Shown here piece by piece: positions 11,048 to 22,966 of a stretch of 64,000 nucleotides of DNA. Positions within the stretch are counted from its first letter, which is position 1, and every line of letters begins with the position of its first letter. Source of the DNA: Ulota crispa (Eukaryota > Streptophyta > Bryopsida > Orthotrichales > Orthotrichaceae); the NCBI GenBank assembly GCA_963920765.1, contig OY987247.1:6668471-6732470 (forward strand). Reading direction: 5' to 3'. The translations under genes were made by a program, and so were the position numbers. The notes under the pieces were generated by a model. That model was not told the DNA's origin, did not search any database, and worked only from the letters and a program-made list of their open reading frames with translations.

Positions 11048-12055
11048 CTACTCGTCTAAAGAGTCTTCCTCGAGCTCTAAAGTAAGATGGGGAAGCCTAC
11101 CATTGATAAAACAGCAATAAAATTGCAAACTTAGTTTTTTTGTCATGTCGCCTAATTCTCACAAAAAGAAAAAACCCAAAAACCCAGAACCACCAAAAGA
11201 GTACTTCTCTTCAACTGCTACTTTCAGTTCCTCAGTCTTCCTCTACCTTACTATAATTTGAACAAAGGACAAAACAATCGTATCTCGGCGTGTAGGACAT
11301 ACAGATATATACAATCCAATCACAAGGAAAGTGAAAAAAATAGACAAGTTGAACACACAAAGTCTTACTCTTACAAAGAGAGCTCTTAACTCTACGCAAC
11401 TTACTTATGAATCACAATACAACCTTTCAATTTTTTTTTGAAAGAAACACATCGTCCATAAAAACACAACCTCTACAAAATCCACATATCATACTACTAA
11501 AATCACAGTGACCTCTGTAATGTCACATTTTGACCTTTACGGTATCACATCTCCAGTCTCTTTTATATTGTCACATAAATACAATTTGAATACTTACTAG
11601 ATCTAACATAAAGACCCTAATTAAATTCTAATGGTGAATGCATAGTGTAGCAAGTGCCAACCGCTAGTAATAAGTTGAAATATACAACTACGAGCACTTG
11701 ATTTGTACCAATGCAATATGTACAAGATGCTCAAAGATCATCTGGAGCTTGCTTTTCCTCACCAGCAATCCAGCTAAGACAGTAATCTCCTTGCTTGAGA
11801 GCCACGAGATTCATATAAATCTCATGGCCGCTAATTGGTGTATCATAAATAGAGCACTTCGGAAGAATGGAAGGTTAAATTCAAGGAAGAATCAGGGTTT
11901 CCAAGACGCTCAACATTTTTCCATACCACGGGTCTTTGCAAAGCGTTTATACTCGGCGGGCTGGTGTAAAGCAAGCATAGTTCCTGCTAACCAACCAACA
12001 GTGGGCGTCAGAATTGGAACTTCTGAAATCTTGATTGATACACTTGTCACATCTG
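11048..12055 (-). pseudogene. Possible spliced gene or gene remnant, unrecognised
   Basis: Three minus-strand pieces look coding. First, from 12055 after a good acceptor (TTTTCATTCCAG), a frame of about 45 codons contains PTVGWLAGTMLALHQPAEYK and ends at a TGA near 11910. Second, about 11856-11763 contains SGHEIYMNLVALKQGDY and ends at a strong donor (G|GTGAGG). Third, 11076-11048, after a pyrimidine-rich acceptor, reads ELEEDSLDE then stop. The second and third join in phase, but the first does not join the second in phase with any donor I can see. No protein family is recognised. It may be a decayed gene, a gene whose other exons I missed, or chance. Confidence 0.22.
11495..11675 (+). repeat. 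Dispersed repeat, copy 1
   Basis: Shares CTACTAAAATCA, AAATTCTAATGGTGAAT and CAAGTGCCAACC-like segments with 55378-55565. Nature unknown. Confidence 0.55.
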
Positions 12056-12098
12056 GAATGAAAATCAGAAACAAACTTTGACATTCTTATTTTAGCTA

Positions 12099-12401
12099 CA
12101 AAAAGTAGTGCATTTGGGTTGCCTTAACAATTAAGTTGCCTTACCTTCAAAGGTTACCTTGTGACTCATATTTGGCCACTTGAAGGAGCATGCAACTCTC
12201 TAAATATTAGAGTTTCTCATGGCTTATGACTTAAACAACGCTAGTTTGTTTTTCCAAAGGGTTGTTGTTGTTGCCAAGTCCTTATTGTTGTTTAAATTTG
12301 TTTACTACAATAATCATTGATGAAAATTATTGTAGTAAGTGTATATATAGTGTAAAATGTCAAGAAATTAGTGTGGGGCAACCTAAATGCTCTACTTGGT
12401 G
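12099..12401. mobile_element. TA-flanked miniature element (GGTTGCC ends), copy 1
   Basis: Ends CAAAAAGTAGTGCATTTGGG and AACCTAAATGCTCTACTTGG form an imperfect inverted repeat with TA outside each end. Length is 303 bp, within a base of the relative at 48806-49107. Confidence 0.75.
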
Positions 12402-12801
12402 TACATGCAAATTTGTCTGATTTTCAGTGACAATGCAAATTTGTATGATTTTCAGTGACAAGGGGGAGGCTCAACAAAAGATTCCAAAAACCAAAAATTA
12501 TTCTCAATATTGAACCCCTCCACCGAACCCCTCCACTTGGTTTTCCAGAGGTGGGTTTTCCAGAGGTGTTGGTTATCCAGCCTACTTTTGAAAACCTAGT
12601 TTTCCCATCTTCCAATCTTCTGGGCAGAAGTTCCAACTTTGAGGGCCGATTAGGAAGTGGACAAGATTTAAGAACGTCTCAATGAGAGGGATTTGTCCAC
12701 TACAGCTTTCACAATGAAGACAGCGAGACAGCTAGAAGGTGTTAAATGCCATGTCATCATCCATTCTTGCCAAAATCAAAGAGCAGGTCACTTGTAATGA
12801 A

Positions 12802-12843
12802 CAAGATTTGGAGTCACCTTGCAAGGTGACCCCAAATCTTGTC
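12802..12843. repeat. Short perfect-looking hairpin
   Basis: ACAAGATTTGG...CACC is followed by a TTGCAA centre and GGTG...CCAAATCTTGT, giving an 18-bp stem with one mismatch. It lies upstream of the 12.9-13.6 kb tandem repeat. Function unknown. Confidence 0.6.
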
Positions 12844-12926
12844 CAATGGACAAAACCCTCTCTTGCTATTTTAGCCTTTTTTCCACCTTATTTTCAACTG
12901 AAACGCCCCACCGGATGGACATAATA

Positions 12927-13575
12927 GGGGCTTCAAACATAAAATCTAGTCTACGAGTTTCTCCCAGGGTCCAACTCACTAGTGAATTATTTTTGTTCAC
13001 TCGCATGCCAAAGTATGAGACACCCATGAGTTTGTGATTAGGGTTTTGTGCACAAGTCTATGGGTTTGATTGTTGAGTGTCTGAGACACCAAAGCCACCC
13101 AAAAGTGAGTTTCTGAATTTCACTCGTAACGTGAATCACATTAGGAGTGAATTCCACAGGCAAGTCACCTTGCTGTTCACTGAGGTGAGGTGAATCAGAA
13201 TATGAGTCACCTGAAAAATTTGATGTTTGAAGCCCTAGGGGGTTCAAACATGAAATCTGGCCTATGAGATTCTCACCTCACAAGATCCCCGCTCATAGGT
13301 GAATTATTTTCATTCCCTCCTACACTAAAAGTCTGACACACATGTGAGTTTGCAATTAGGGATTTGTGCGCAAGTCACAAGTTTGGGGGTTTGAGAGTTT
13401 GAGACAAACCTAAGGATGGGATGCTTGAAAGTGAGTTTCTGAAATTCACTCCTCACGTGAATCACATTAGGAGTGAATTCCAGAGGTGAGCCACCTAGTT
13501 GTTTACTAGTGAATTCACATAGGGACATAGGTGAATTGCAACATGAGTCACTTGAAAAAGTTTAAGTTTGAAGCC
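12927..13575 (+). repeat. Two-copy direct tandem repeat of about 310-330 bp
   Basis: Both units start with TTCAAACAT(A/G)AAATCT and carry GTGAGTTTCTGAA, CACGTGAATCACATTAGGAG (AACGTG in the first) and a terminal TTTGAAGCCC. No coding frame is conserved between them. Confidence 0.72.
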
Positions 13576-13966
13576 CCCTAACGACGACAAGGCAATTTCC
13601 CTCCAAATGAACCCAGACAAAACACTAGACAAATTGTTTTGTCCACTAGAACGTCACTTGAGGTCTAAACCGAGCGTGACGCCCCTAATGCAGGTCCAAA
13701 ATCAGAGTTCAAGCAGCGTTCTCTAAACTGGCTAAATTTAGCAGGATTGCTACCAAATTTTTGTTGTACCTAAAAAAATGAAAGTTTTTCAGTGTTAAAT
13801 TTGAAAATTTTAGCTTTTAGCTTTTTAGCAGTGTTTTTAGCCACTTGTGCTAAAGGTGAAAATCATATTTGAGATCGCCAGTGCAAGGTTAACGGGAGGA
13901 TGCTCACACACCTGAAGATGTTGCACGCTACTGATCTGCTTTCAGAAACACCTCCTGAACCTCCCA

Positions 13967-14587
13967 TCAATCCAGACTGAGAGAGCAGTACTCCGGAACC
14001 CTAAACACATTCAAAGCAGGCTGTCCGAGCTCGATTGACGCCGTGTCGAAGACATACGTCATATTAGGGTTCGGAAACAGGAACGCGCAAAACAAGCCTC
14101 CGTCCACGGTCTCCAACCACGCGTGCATCGTTGGAGGGTAATTGAACCTGTTGCACTTGACCCCCTTCACATCCTCCACGCCTGCAAACACGCCGTGTGA
14201 CACCCATGTCGGCGGGACGCTCCCCACGCCAGGGAACGTGAGCTCGCATTTCTCCTCCACGGGATCCACCTCGAACGTGCCCTGAGAATTCTCCAGAATG
14301 TAGCACATGCCGCTACTCCCCCGGGAGACGCAGTGCGTCGACCCCCGCGCGTGCATGATCGCTTGCTGCTTGTTCCCCCAGTCGTACACTAACACTCCCG
14401 TCGCCGCTCCGTCGTCTGTTGTGAACGTAATCGTGAACTCTTCTGGCCATGGCGTCGCTGTCGGCGTCGGAATCAGGACAAGAGGCGCGAGGTCCTCCCC
14501 GGTTAAGCTTAAAACCCTCGCTTCTGTGGAGCCCGAGCTAAAGGCAACGAAACAGAGTGCCACAACAAAACCCCGGACACACGCCAT
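13967..14587 (-). CDS. Secreted At4g14100-like protein
   Basis: A single 206-codon exon, complete from ATG at 14587 to stop at 13967, much richer in G+C than its surroundings. The N-terminus (MACVRGFVVALCFVAFSSG) is a clear signal peptide. The mature part follows the pattern of the plant At4g14100-like family: a TPWPEEFTITF strand near residue 45, VYDWGNKQQ, a Cys-containing stretch (CVSRGSSGMCYILE), THV-like PPTWVSHGVF, KCNRFNYPP, then AWLETVDGGLFCAF and a terminal VFRVPEYC. It is slightly shorter than or similar to the family. Members are predicted to be secreted or in the secretory pathway; no biochemical activity is established that I can cite. The reading frame is intact, so it is probably functional. 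Family assignment is from remembered motif similarity. Confidence 0.82.
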   Translation of the reverse strand: MACVRGFVVALCFVAFSSGSTEARVLSLTGEDLAPLVLIPTPTATPWPEEFTITFTTDDGAATGVLVYDWGNKQQAIMHARGSTHCVSRGSSGMCYILENSQGTFEVDPVEEKCELTFPGVGSVPPTWVSHGVFAGVEDVKGVKCNRFNYPPTMHAWLETVDGGLFCAFLFPNPNMTYVFDTASIELGQPALNVFRVPEYCSLSLD

Positions 14588-14877
14588 TTTTGTTTCCGTT
14601 TCTCAAAGAAATGCACTCACACGCAAAATCCAACAAACAAATTGTGTGTTCAAAATTTGAACTGCAAGCTCGGGAATTGGCCTGCAATAGGGGTAAAAGG
14701 TAACAGCACCCATACATGAGCAGTCCCCAAAGTGGAGCCCTACTTTTGAGGTGTTCATCACTCATTGTGGACCCAAAGTGGAGCAGTGAATGTCCCTTGT
14801 ATAAGAAAATCTTGCCACATGTCAATTGCTAAGTTGCTGTGAGATGGTTGGGATTGGGACAGTCAAGCACATGTAAG
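14588..14877. other. Upstream region of the At4g14100-like gene
   Basis: Contains the likely promoter of the minus-strand gene. A copy of the GGTAACAGCACCCAT terminal motif lies at about 14699, with its reverse complement near 15487-15508, so part is transposon-derived. Confidence 0.45.
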
Positions 14878-15274
14878 GTAGGCGCACCCATAAGCGTGGA
14901 AATAAGGGTTTTGGAGTAGGTAAAACAATTGACTAATTTTAAAAAGAATATTGTAAGTTAGGAAATGGAAACCAAAAATATTGGCATCAATTTCAAAGTT
15001 CCAACTACAAACATTTGTTCACGAAGATTTTTCAAAGTCCAAAATCATTGAAATTGTAGGAACCATGTGTAAGAGATGCTAAAAACAAGGCTTGTTGGTC
15101 TTAAATAGTGAGATGGGTACTCAAAACAATCATGGAATCACCCATAACCATCACTTTGTCACCCATAACTATCACTTTGTCACCCATAACTATCACTTCA
15201 CTACCCATAGCCACCCTGATTTTGTCAGTAACGCCCATGGGGATGTCACTCCCATGGGTGCGGCTACCTTATAG
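14878..15274. mobile_element. Element with AAGGTAG...CACCCAT ends, copy 1
   Basis: Starts AAGGTAGGCGCACCCATAAG and ends CATGGGTGCGGCTACCTT. Closely matches 16206-16597 in reverse orientation, so the two copies form a large inverted pair. Contains about three tandem units of CACCCATAACTATCACTTTG at 15137-15210. No coding capacity. Confidence 0.75.
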
Positions 15275-15829
15275 GAACACATTAAAGTAGTATCAAGGGT
15301 AATTTAGAGCTGCTAATAGGGACCTATGAGTTGCAACTTTGCCCTTTAATATAAAATAATCTACAATACTTTTTTCCACAAAAATTACGTTCCATGATAG
15401 CTTGTTGAAAGGCTAACCCTACAAAAAAATTCTTGAATTTTTTGAGACTCTGAAGTACCCTAAACCCTTCAATGCCCTTAAACGCTCAAGTATGGGTGCT
15501 GTTACCTTAGTCTTAGTTGGTTTGAGATTGAAATTTTTGTGAAGATTGAGAAATGGTTGAGTGATTGCAGGAGCCAATGGAAGCACTTCTTCATGGAAGG
15601 AGGTGTGACACCCCTTTTGTGCATGTTGAGAATGAAGAATGAAGAATGAAGAATGGAGAATGTTTTACTTAGAGGAAGGAACACGGCCACTAATTGGAGG
15701 AGCTAAAAAAGCAAGGGTGAAAAGCAACTCACAAGCGAGCAAACAGTGGACCATGGTAAGAATTCTCACATAAATAATATTCTCAGGCCATTTTCTACAC
15801 GCTTGGGGGACAAGAATTTTTTTTCTTCA

Positions 15830-16835
15830 TTTTCACGGAAATGGCCTTGTGCCACTTGCGGGCAATGCGGCACGTCAGATTTCTGTAAAGATTGAGAATG
15901 GCGAAAACCAACTGTGACTACCCCTAATGGCTCAGAAAAGAGACCTTTCGTGAAACCCTAGAAATTACACGACGGGACGAGCTGCTAGAAGATCGGATTT
16001 CAAAGAAAGGATATTTTCTGACATTTTGAAACTTTGGGGAAGTCGGAAGAATTTTTGAGGTGAGGTGATTTTTCTTGTAGAAAACCACAAGTTTTTTTTC
16101 TGCAACTTTACTTTTTTCAATTAGAAAACATAGAGGTTTCGTACACATGGAGCCGCAGGATTTTTTTCTTGGCCAATTTTTGCCTAAATCTTACCTCAAT
16201 ATGTCTAAGGTAGGTGCACCCATCCTCATCATGTCCCCATGGGTATTACCTGACATTGTTAGGGAATAACAAATATAAATCAAATGGTTATGGGTAATTA
16301 AGTGATAGTTATGGGTGACAAAGTGATGGTCGTGTGTGACTTGCATGACGGTTTTGAGTACCCATCTCACTATTTAAGAACCAACAAGCCTTGTTTTTAG
16401 CATCTCTTACACATGGTTCTTACAATTTTAGTGATTTTGGACTCTGAAAATCTTTGTGAACAAATGCTTGCAATTGGAACCTTGAAATTGATGCCAATAT
16501 TTTTGGTTTCCATTTCCTTACAGTATTTTTTTCAAAGTTAGTCAATTGTTTTACCTACTCCAAAACCCTTATTTCCACGCTTATGGGTGCGCCTACCTCA
16601 TGTCTATCACTACATTAAGAACTTCAGCTAAAAAAGTGGATGAAATTGCCAACTATATCCTTGAGCAAGCACACAATTTGTCAAGTTTTGGATGAAAGTA
16701 GCTTGTATTTGTTAAAAATTTGGATGAACGTGCACCTACGTTCACTCTTTCCAATTCTAGCCGATTTTCCCTTATATGCGTGCATTCTAGGGTACAAGTC
16801 GCTCTACCCTAACCAAACCCAAAAAAACCTTGCAA
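15830..16835. repeat. Older repeat interrupted by a GGTAG-type element
   Basis: The pieces at about 16160-16205 and 16598-16835 together resemble 45590-45850: TTTTTGCCTAA, TTACCTCAA, then AAAAAGTGGATGAAATTGCC and TGCATTCTAGGGT. The 16206-16597 element sits exactly between them. Confidence 0.62.
16206..16597. mobile_element. Element with AGGTAG...CACCCAT ends, copy 2
   Basis: Left end AGGTAGGTGCACCCAT, right end ATGGGTGCGCCTACCT. The flanks TATGTCTA and CATGTCTA match at 7 of 8 bases, suggesting an 8-bp target duplication. Other family members look TTAA-flanked, so the class is uncertain. Confidence 0.75.
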
Positions 16836-18440
16836 ATAAGTTTGGTACAAAAAAGTGTAAGCATGGGCTCACTTGCGTGCAGGAGCAAGGGAAAGCATAA
16901 GAAACCATTTTTGAAATCAACACCAAAAATCAAGGATTTTTTTCTTGCCAAAAGGGTCAAAGGGAAAGTTGTATAGAGCCTCATAATATGGTGAGAAGGC
17001 ACGTGAAAGAGATTCTAGCAACGGAGTTGCAATTGTATTATAGAGAGATGTTCATTTTTAAATTTGATTAGTCATGTAAAGGTTAATGTTTTGTGCATAT
17101 TCATTTGTGCCTTTCAATGCACAGTCTAAACAAGGAGTAAGGTTTTTTGGATTTTTTTGCAACTATTGGCCTCCTTTATACTATGTGTAGTGCAATTTTT
17201 TTCCTTGACAAGATGTGTGCACTCTTGTTGCATTCCAACTACAAAATGTTTACAATTTTTTTCTCAAAGATTTTTTTCAAATTGTGCAAAATTGGATGGA
17301 ATAAAACATTATCAAATTTTGACCTACTTTGTTTTGAGTTGGAGGTTGCCATAAAGACACAAGAGATCGTAAAACTAAGATTAATATTACACTTCAACCT
17401 CAATAAATAAATTTGTAAAAAAACCACTTTGCACTTTTTACACCCTTTTTTTGGCCATCTATGTTTTAAGCAAATAAATGTGAATGTAAAAGCACGGGGA
17501 GATCACTCCCTTGTAATTTATGGTATACACATGAGTTAAGAGGGTATTTGATGGAGGGCTATTTACCTTAAATTTTGTATTTTAGATGACCGTATTATTA
17601 TATAAAAAGCTACAAGAGGCATATTTCTTGTACCCTATTTTTTTTGTAAATTCTTTGATTTTATTTTAAAGTGGGGCTACTTTATTTATAAAATTTATTT
17701 GTTTGGTTTGATCATATCTTCACTATTCTTTGTAGAAAAATATTTCTTTTACAAACAAGTATATGATGTATATCATAAAACCCAATAACAAGCATATAAA
17801 TTGAAGAGTCATTATAATTTTTCAATTCATAAGTGATGTTGTTGTGTTTATTTTTCCTATGTGATTTTTAACATATCTAATTTGAATTTGTACGGTTAAT
17901 ATTTTAAAGAATTGATACAAATTACCAAAACATTGGCTTTTTGTTCAAATTAGAGCAAATTCTTAGAACCTCAAAAAAAGCCTTGCCAAGTGACTAGGCC
18001 CTCCCATTGTACCAAACCCAAACAAATGGCTTCCTCATGGGGATTTGGTCATCATTTTGTGGTATTATTTGAAATGGAATATCCTAGTCGTGAGCACTAA
18101 CATACAACAAAGATATCCACAACCCTAGATTAAATAATTGTAGTAAATATAAATCTTTGTCATCTACCCTCCATTGTTAACTTTCTCCATTGTACTATAA
18201 CTATTTTGTGCATCTCCTATTTGTCAAGGCTAATTTATTAATAAAAATTTCTACTACCAATTGTTTTTGCATACCCTATTTTATATGTATTATAATATAC
18301 AATATTTCATGGACCCTATAGTAGTCCTACATGTTATATAATTTTTTGGTTCTTTGAGTTAAATGAACCCTATCTTTTAACTCACATAGTTCCTAAAAAG
18401 TTGACTAGTGATCTCCCTGAGTGTAAAAGTGTAAATTTAA
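16836..18440. other. AT-rich intergenic DNA, nothing recognised
   Basis: Low-complexity AT-rich sequence. The short frames lack codon structure, splice context or family similarity that I recognise. Confidence 0.5.
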
Positions 18441-18787
18441 CCCTTAAGCGTCAGGTGGGTCACCATGGCCTGCCCTGACTTTAGCTTCTACAATATTTTG
18501 TAGCTATGCACCAATAACATTGCCTCAAAAAGTTGCAAAAGGCAACAGTACATATTGATTCCATGAAAATTGCAATAAGGGCAGCTTGAGACCTAACCGA
18601 GTGATTCTGAACTTGGGGTACCTAAAATTATGAGCATATTTGATGAATTATATTTTTGCCTTCCATAGGTGCACTACGCATTTGTGATCACTTCTAAAAC
18701 AAATCAGATCAAAATCAATTTTTTTCTAGGCTACAGAGGCTTTTTTGGAGGCAACGAACGTTTTTCGTTCGCGCCAATGTTTAGAGG
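18441..18787. mobile_element. TTAA-type miniature element, subfamily C, copy 1
   Basis: Starts CCCTTAAGCGTCAGG and ends ATGTTTAGAGG with TTAA outside both ends. The interior GGTCACCATGGCCTGCCC matches the copy at 50276-50656. Confidence 0.78.
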
Positions 18788-21700
18788 TTAACAAATTTTA
18801 GCACATTTAGCAATGTTTTTCTACCATCATTCTAATAGAAATAAGTGCACTTTGAGATTTTGGAGCACAAGCAACAATCAATTCGATACAATAGTAATTA
18901 ACTCCGTGCTTTATGAATGATTAATCCCTTTCAACTTAATAATTGATGTTTTTGTAATGATGATATTTACTTGAAATTCTATTGTTTATGGAGTTTTGAT
19001 TATGATCAAGTCATATCGTCACAAAGAAATCATGTTATTTTGAGTAATTTTGGGTTTAAGAAGAAATCCTAACTCAAAAATAATGGTTGGAAGCAAATCA
19101 ATATGCATACATTTTCACAAATTTTAACATCTTTTTGCTCATCTCAAATTTTGACACTTGCACAAACTTATTTCAATTCTAAATTCAACTAGCAAAATGT
19201 AGCTTATTAAGTGAGAATTCTACTTCTACTAGAGGATTAGAGAAATTCTCAAAATTGAATGTTTTATCACAAGTTGAATCTTGGACTTTCTTATTATTAT
19301 TATTGTCATTACTCTTTATTTAAAAGGAAATAGATATTTAAATTTAGAAATTTTTCAACACAATAATGTACACTTTCTAAAAAAAATCAGACTTTTTAGG
19401 CGTCGTTTGAATTTAATGGGGATTTGGTTATTTAGTATCTTGAAAAATCTATGAAAAAAAATCAAATTGTTACAAAACTCTTCAAAAACGTTAAACTTTT
19501 AAGAATGTGAGTTATTTTAATTGTGGAACATAAAACCATTCAGTTTAAAATAAAAAAAACTGGAATAACAAAATGGAGTCATGAAATTGTGAATTGCCAA
19601 AGCTTCAAAATACTGGTATAGATTTATCTTCTTGGAGTCAATGCCTAAATGAACAAAGCTTTTCATCCCATGCAGTATTACGGTATTAGCCATATAAAGA
19701 TAATTTCAAAAGTATTTTGAAAATGATATGAATGTTCTTTGAAAGACAAACCATTTCTACATCAGAGTCATACATCAAGAAATTTTAAAATAGAGAAAGT
19801 TATTTAGAGCTATATGAAATCAATCAATAACTTGATTTTTTGTTTTCTCCTCTATGAAAACCATAATTTCCAATGAAACCCATTTTACTACATTGCAAGA
19901 ATTCAATGTGAATTCAGTCTACAAACCCTTACATCTGATTCTATCACAATTTCAAATATTGAAACAACAAGCCCAAGCTCCAATTCCCTTGACTTGTTCA
20001 ATTTTATTTTTAAATAGAATCATCTACCTTTTTAATTTTTAAATGTGCAAAGGTACATATTGCTTACTCCAAAATATAGCAATTTTATAACATGCATAGC
20101 AGCTCATATTGCAACCTTCACATACTTTGCATTAGAAAATGAATGAGCAATATCTAATGGTGTCAACATAGCTTTACATTCACTAAAAATGTTTAGCCAA
20201 TATTTTTGTTGTGTAGGTTTTTTACTTTCTCCCAACTTCACATACAAATAATAATGATTATATGGAATTCGAGTCTATTAATATGTTTTTTACTATGTAA
20301 ACAACATTCCAAACATAGTGGTTGCAGTCACCTTCACATTTTTTTTTGTATTTTTGTTTTTGTTGACACAAATGTTAGAAGATTTGGTGCAATTGTAAAA
20401 TACAAGAACCTGGCCAAAAAAAACTTAGGGGAAGACAAAGACAAACTCTAGGAAATACATAGGGAACCTTCACAACTTTTGGAAAGATTTAAACATTCCC
20501 ATTTTTAAGCGTATGCTTTCCCTTACTTTGGTGCAAGTAAGAAGTACACATTAGAATTGAATTTTTACTCGTTTGAATCCTCAAAAAATTAATTAAAATG
20601 ATTTACCTACCTAGAGTCTATATTTAAGTGTTTTTGAATTTCATTCAAGTTCAAAGTCATATATAAGCTTTGAAACTTGTTATTCCATTCATCCACGTGT
20701 TACCAAATTTACCTACTTTATTATTGCTTGTTCAATATAGATGGGCAAAACCTTTTCTTGGAATTTTCATTTTTCAAACAATTTGTTTTTTTCACCTTTA
20801 CATCTAACTTTCCAATTCAAAAAATGAATATTTAAGAAGAGCTTCAAAAGAAATTATGATAAAATACTTTCAAAAATCTTCACAATTGGAATACATTGTC
20901 ATTTATTTATTTTTGAATCTTGTGAAAATCACCACTTTTCAACTCATAATTTATTTATGAACTATTTCAAGTTATTAGCTACACTTTTATAAATAAAACT
21001 TGGTGAGTGCAATAGAGCATCCCTAATATGTGGAATTATTGTTTGCAATTTTGGTTTGAAAGTCATCATTTTATTAATCTTCTCAAATGTTTTATAGTAC
21101 ATTGTCACATTTTTTAGAATCTAGAGTATATCTTGGCTCTCAAAGAACATAAGTACAACGCATTCTTATTTTTCAAAGTTTCAAATGACATAATCCAAAC
21201 CACTAGCTTGGCCTTTCCAAGATTAATTGCAAATTTTAAAATGATCAATTCATAATCATTCATTAGAGTAACTCAAAATTTTGGAACACCCTTTGCTAAT
21301 TGGTCCAACCACTGTTATACAATGACAAGCAGCAATTTTCTTTTAAAAGCTGTTTTGGATTTGTTTTTAAAACTTCTCCTATAGATTTGAGGTAAAATGT
21401 TTCAAGAAGGAATAAATTTATCTTTTAATGCAATCTATCTATAAAAAATCTACATTAAATTTATTTAGTTCATAATATGTTTGGAAGTAGCAAATCCAAT
21501 ATTTTTATAGTTGTTTATTGATTAAACTCTTTAAACATGAAATTGGACAATACAAATGCCACACTTACTTGAATATAAACTATTCAAAGTCCACAAGTAC
21601 AATTCTTAAATTATTTTGGTTTGAAAATACTGGGAGAAATATTCAAAATAGAAGACATGCAAAACTTTTTTTTTAAATGCAAAATATGGAGAAATCTTTA

Positions 21701-22966
21701 GGGACATGGAGAGTCCATAATTATTTGAATTGTTGAGGAATTGTTGAATAGTTCATAATGTACACAAAGTCTAGAATCTTAGTGATTAAAGCCTTATTAT
21801 GAGTCAAAATTAGATTTTTCCCAATTCATCATTGTTGTGACTAAATTCATATTTTATAGGAAAGCTTGCGTTTAAGTAAATTGTTTCACAATCTTAGTAA
21901 AGAATTATGATTTGCAAATTACAATTATTTCTTTTGGAAAAAATGAATTGGCTCAAACTCAACTCCAACTTTTATTTTGTGATCTCTATTTGACACTTTG
22001 ATTGTCTAAAAACAAAGCACCTCCATCAAATTTGTATGATGCTCTCCAAGTTCAAAGGCTTAACCTAGAGAAAAAATTAAAGTATTTATATAACAAACTA
22101 AAGAACACAATTTTATGCAACAAACATTTATATTTCATACATAAATCTATCTTGTCTCGTTAAAACCTCTCAATGAACTACTTCCACATTTATCTTAGTC
22201 CAAACTATTAATGTAATTTTGAACTTTTTGGATTTAAACAAAAGAAATTGGACAAATTGTGCACACAACATTTAGAGATTTTCTAATATTTTGGCATATA
22301 AACATCAAAGGATCTTCCAACATAATACAAATCATGGAAATCTCTAATGTTTTGCATACATCTCAAAAAAATATCAAAATTGGATTCAAATTTATAGATT
22401 GCAAAACTTGTTTGATTGATAAGAAAATTCTAGTCTTCCAATAACTTGTATAACTTGCTCCTTTGCTCACAAGAAAGAGAGAGAAGGAGATGTGGAATGT
22501 GTCTTTAACAACCATTGTCACCTCAAATTGACATGAATAATCACGTAATTTTAATTGCACAGTTGACACAATCAACAATGAAAAAAATTTGACTTGGAAG
22601 AGGACGTAGTAACATGATATTTGTTAATTTGGGAAAAATACTTTCCCAAAATGGATTTTGGGGTAACTAAATTTTACATTTATGAGAATATATTGATGAT
22701 TTAAAGTGAGTCAATTGATAATTCCTGCAAGATACTTTATCAATTTATCATTGATGTAAAGTCTTGAAGAAATCATCATAAAATTCACTCTAAATTACCT
22801 AAAAACTCTTAAAAATAAAAAAACGCAAAAGTCCCAATATGTTAACTTTTTTCCAAATCATCAAATATCATGTTTAATCAGTTCCCTTTGTCTTTCCGAT
22901 TCACATAATATATCTGAGAAAATCCCCACCATCAAGGCCTATTTTTTGGTCAAAATGAATAATCAA
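18788..22966. other. Long AT-rich gene-poor stretch
   Basis: About 4.2 kb of AT-rich sequence. I see no conserved protein segment, RNA gene or well-defined element, so it may be old transposon debris. Confidence 0.5.

Noticed and set aside
15137..15210. CRISPR-like short tandem repeat (CACCCATAACTATCACTTTG units)
   Set aside because: Direct repeats without unique spacers, inside a transposon in a plant nucleus.
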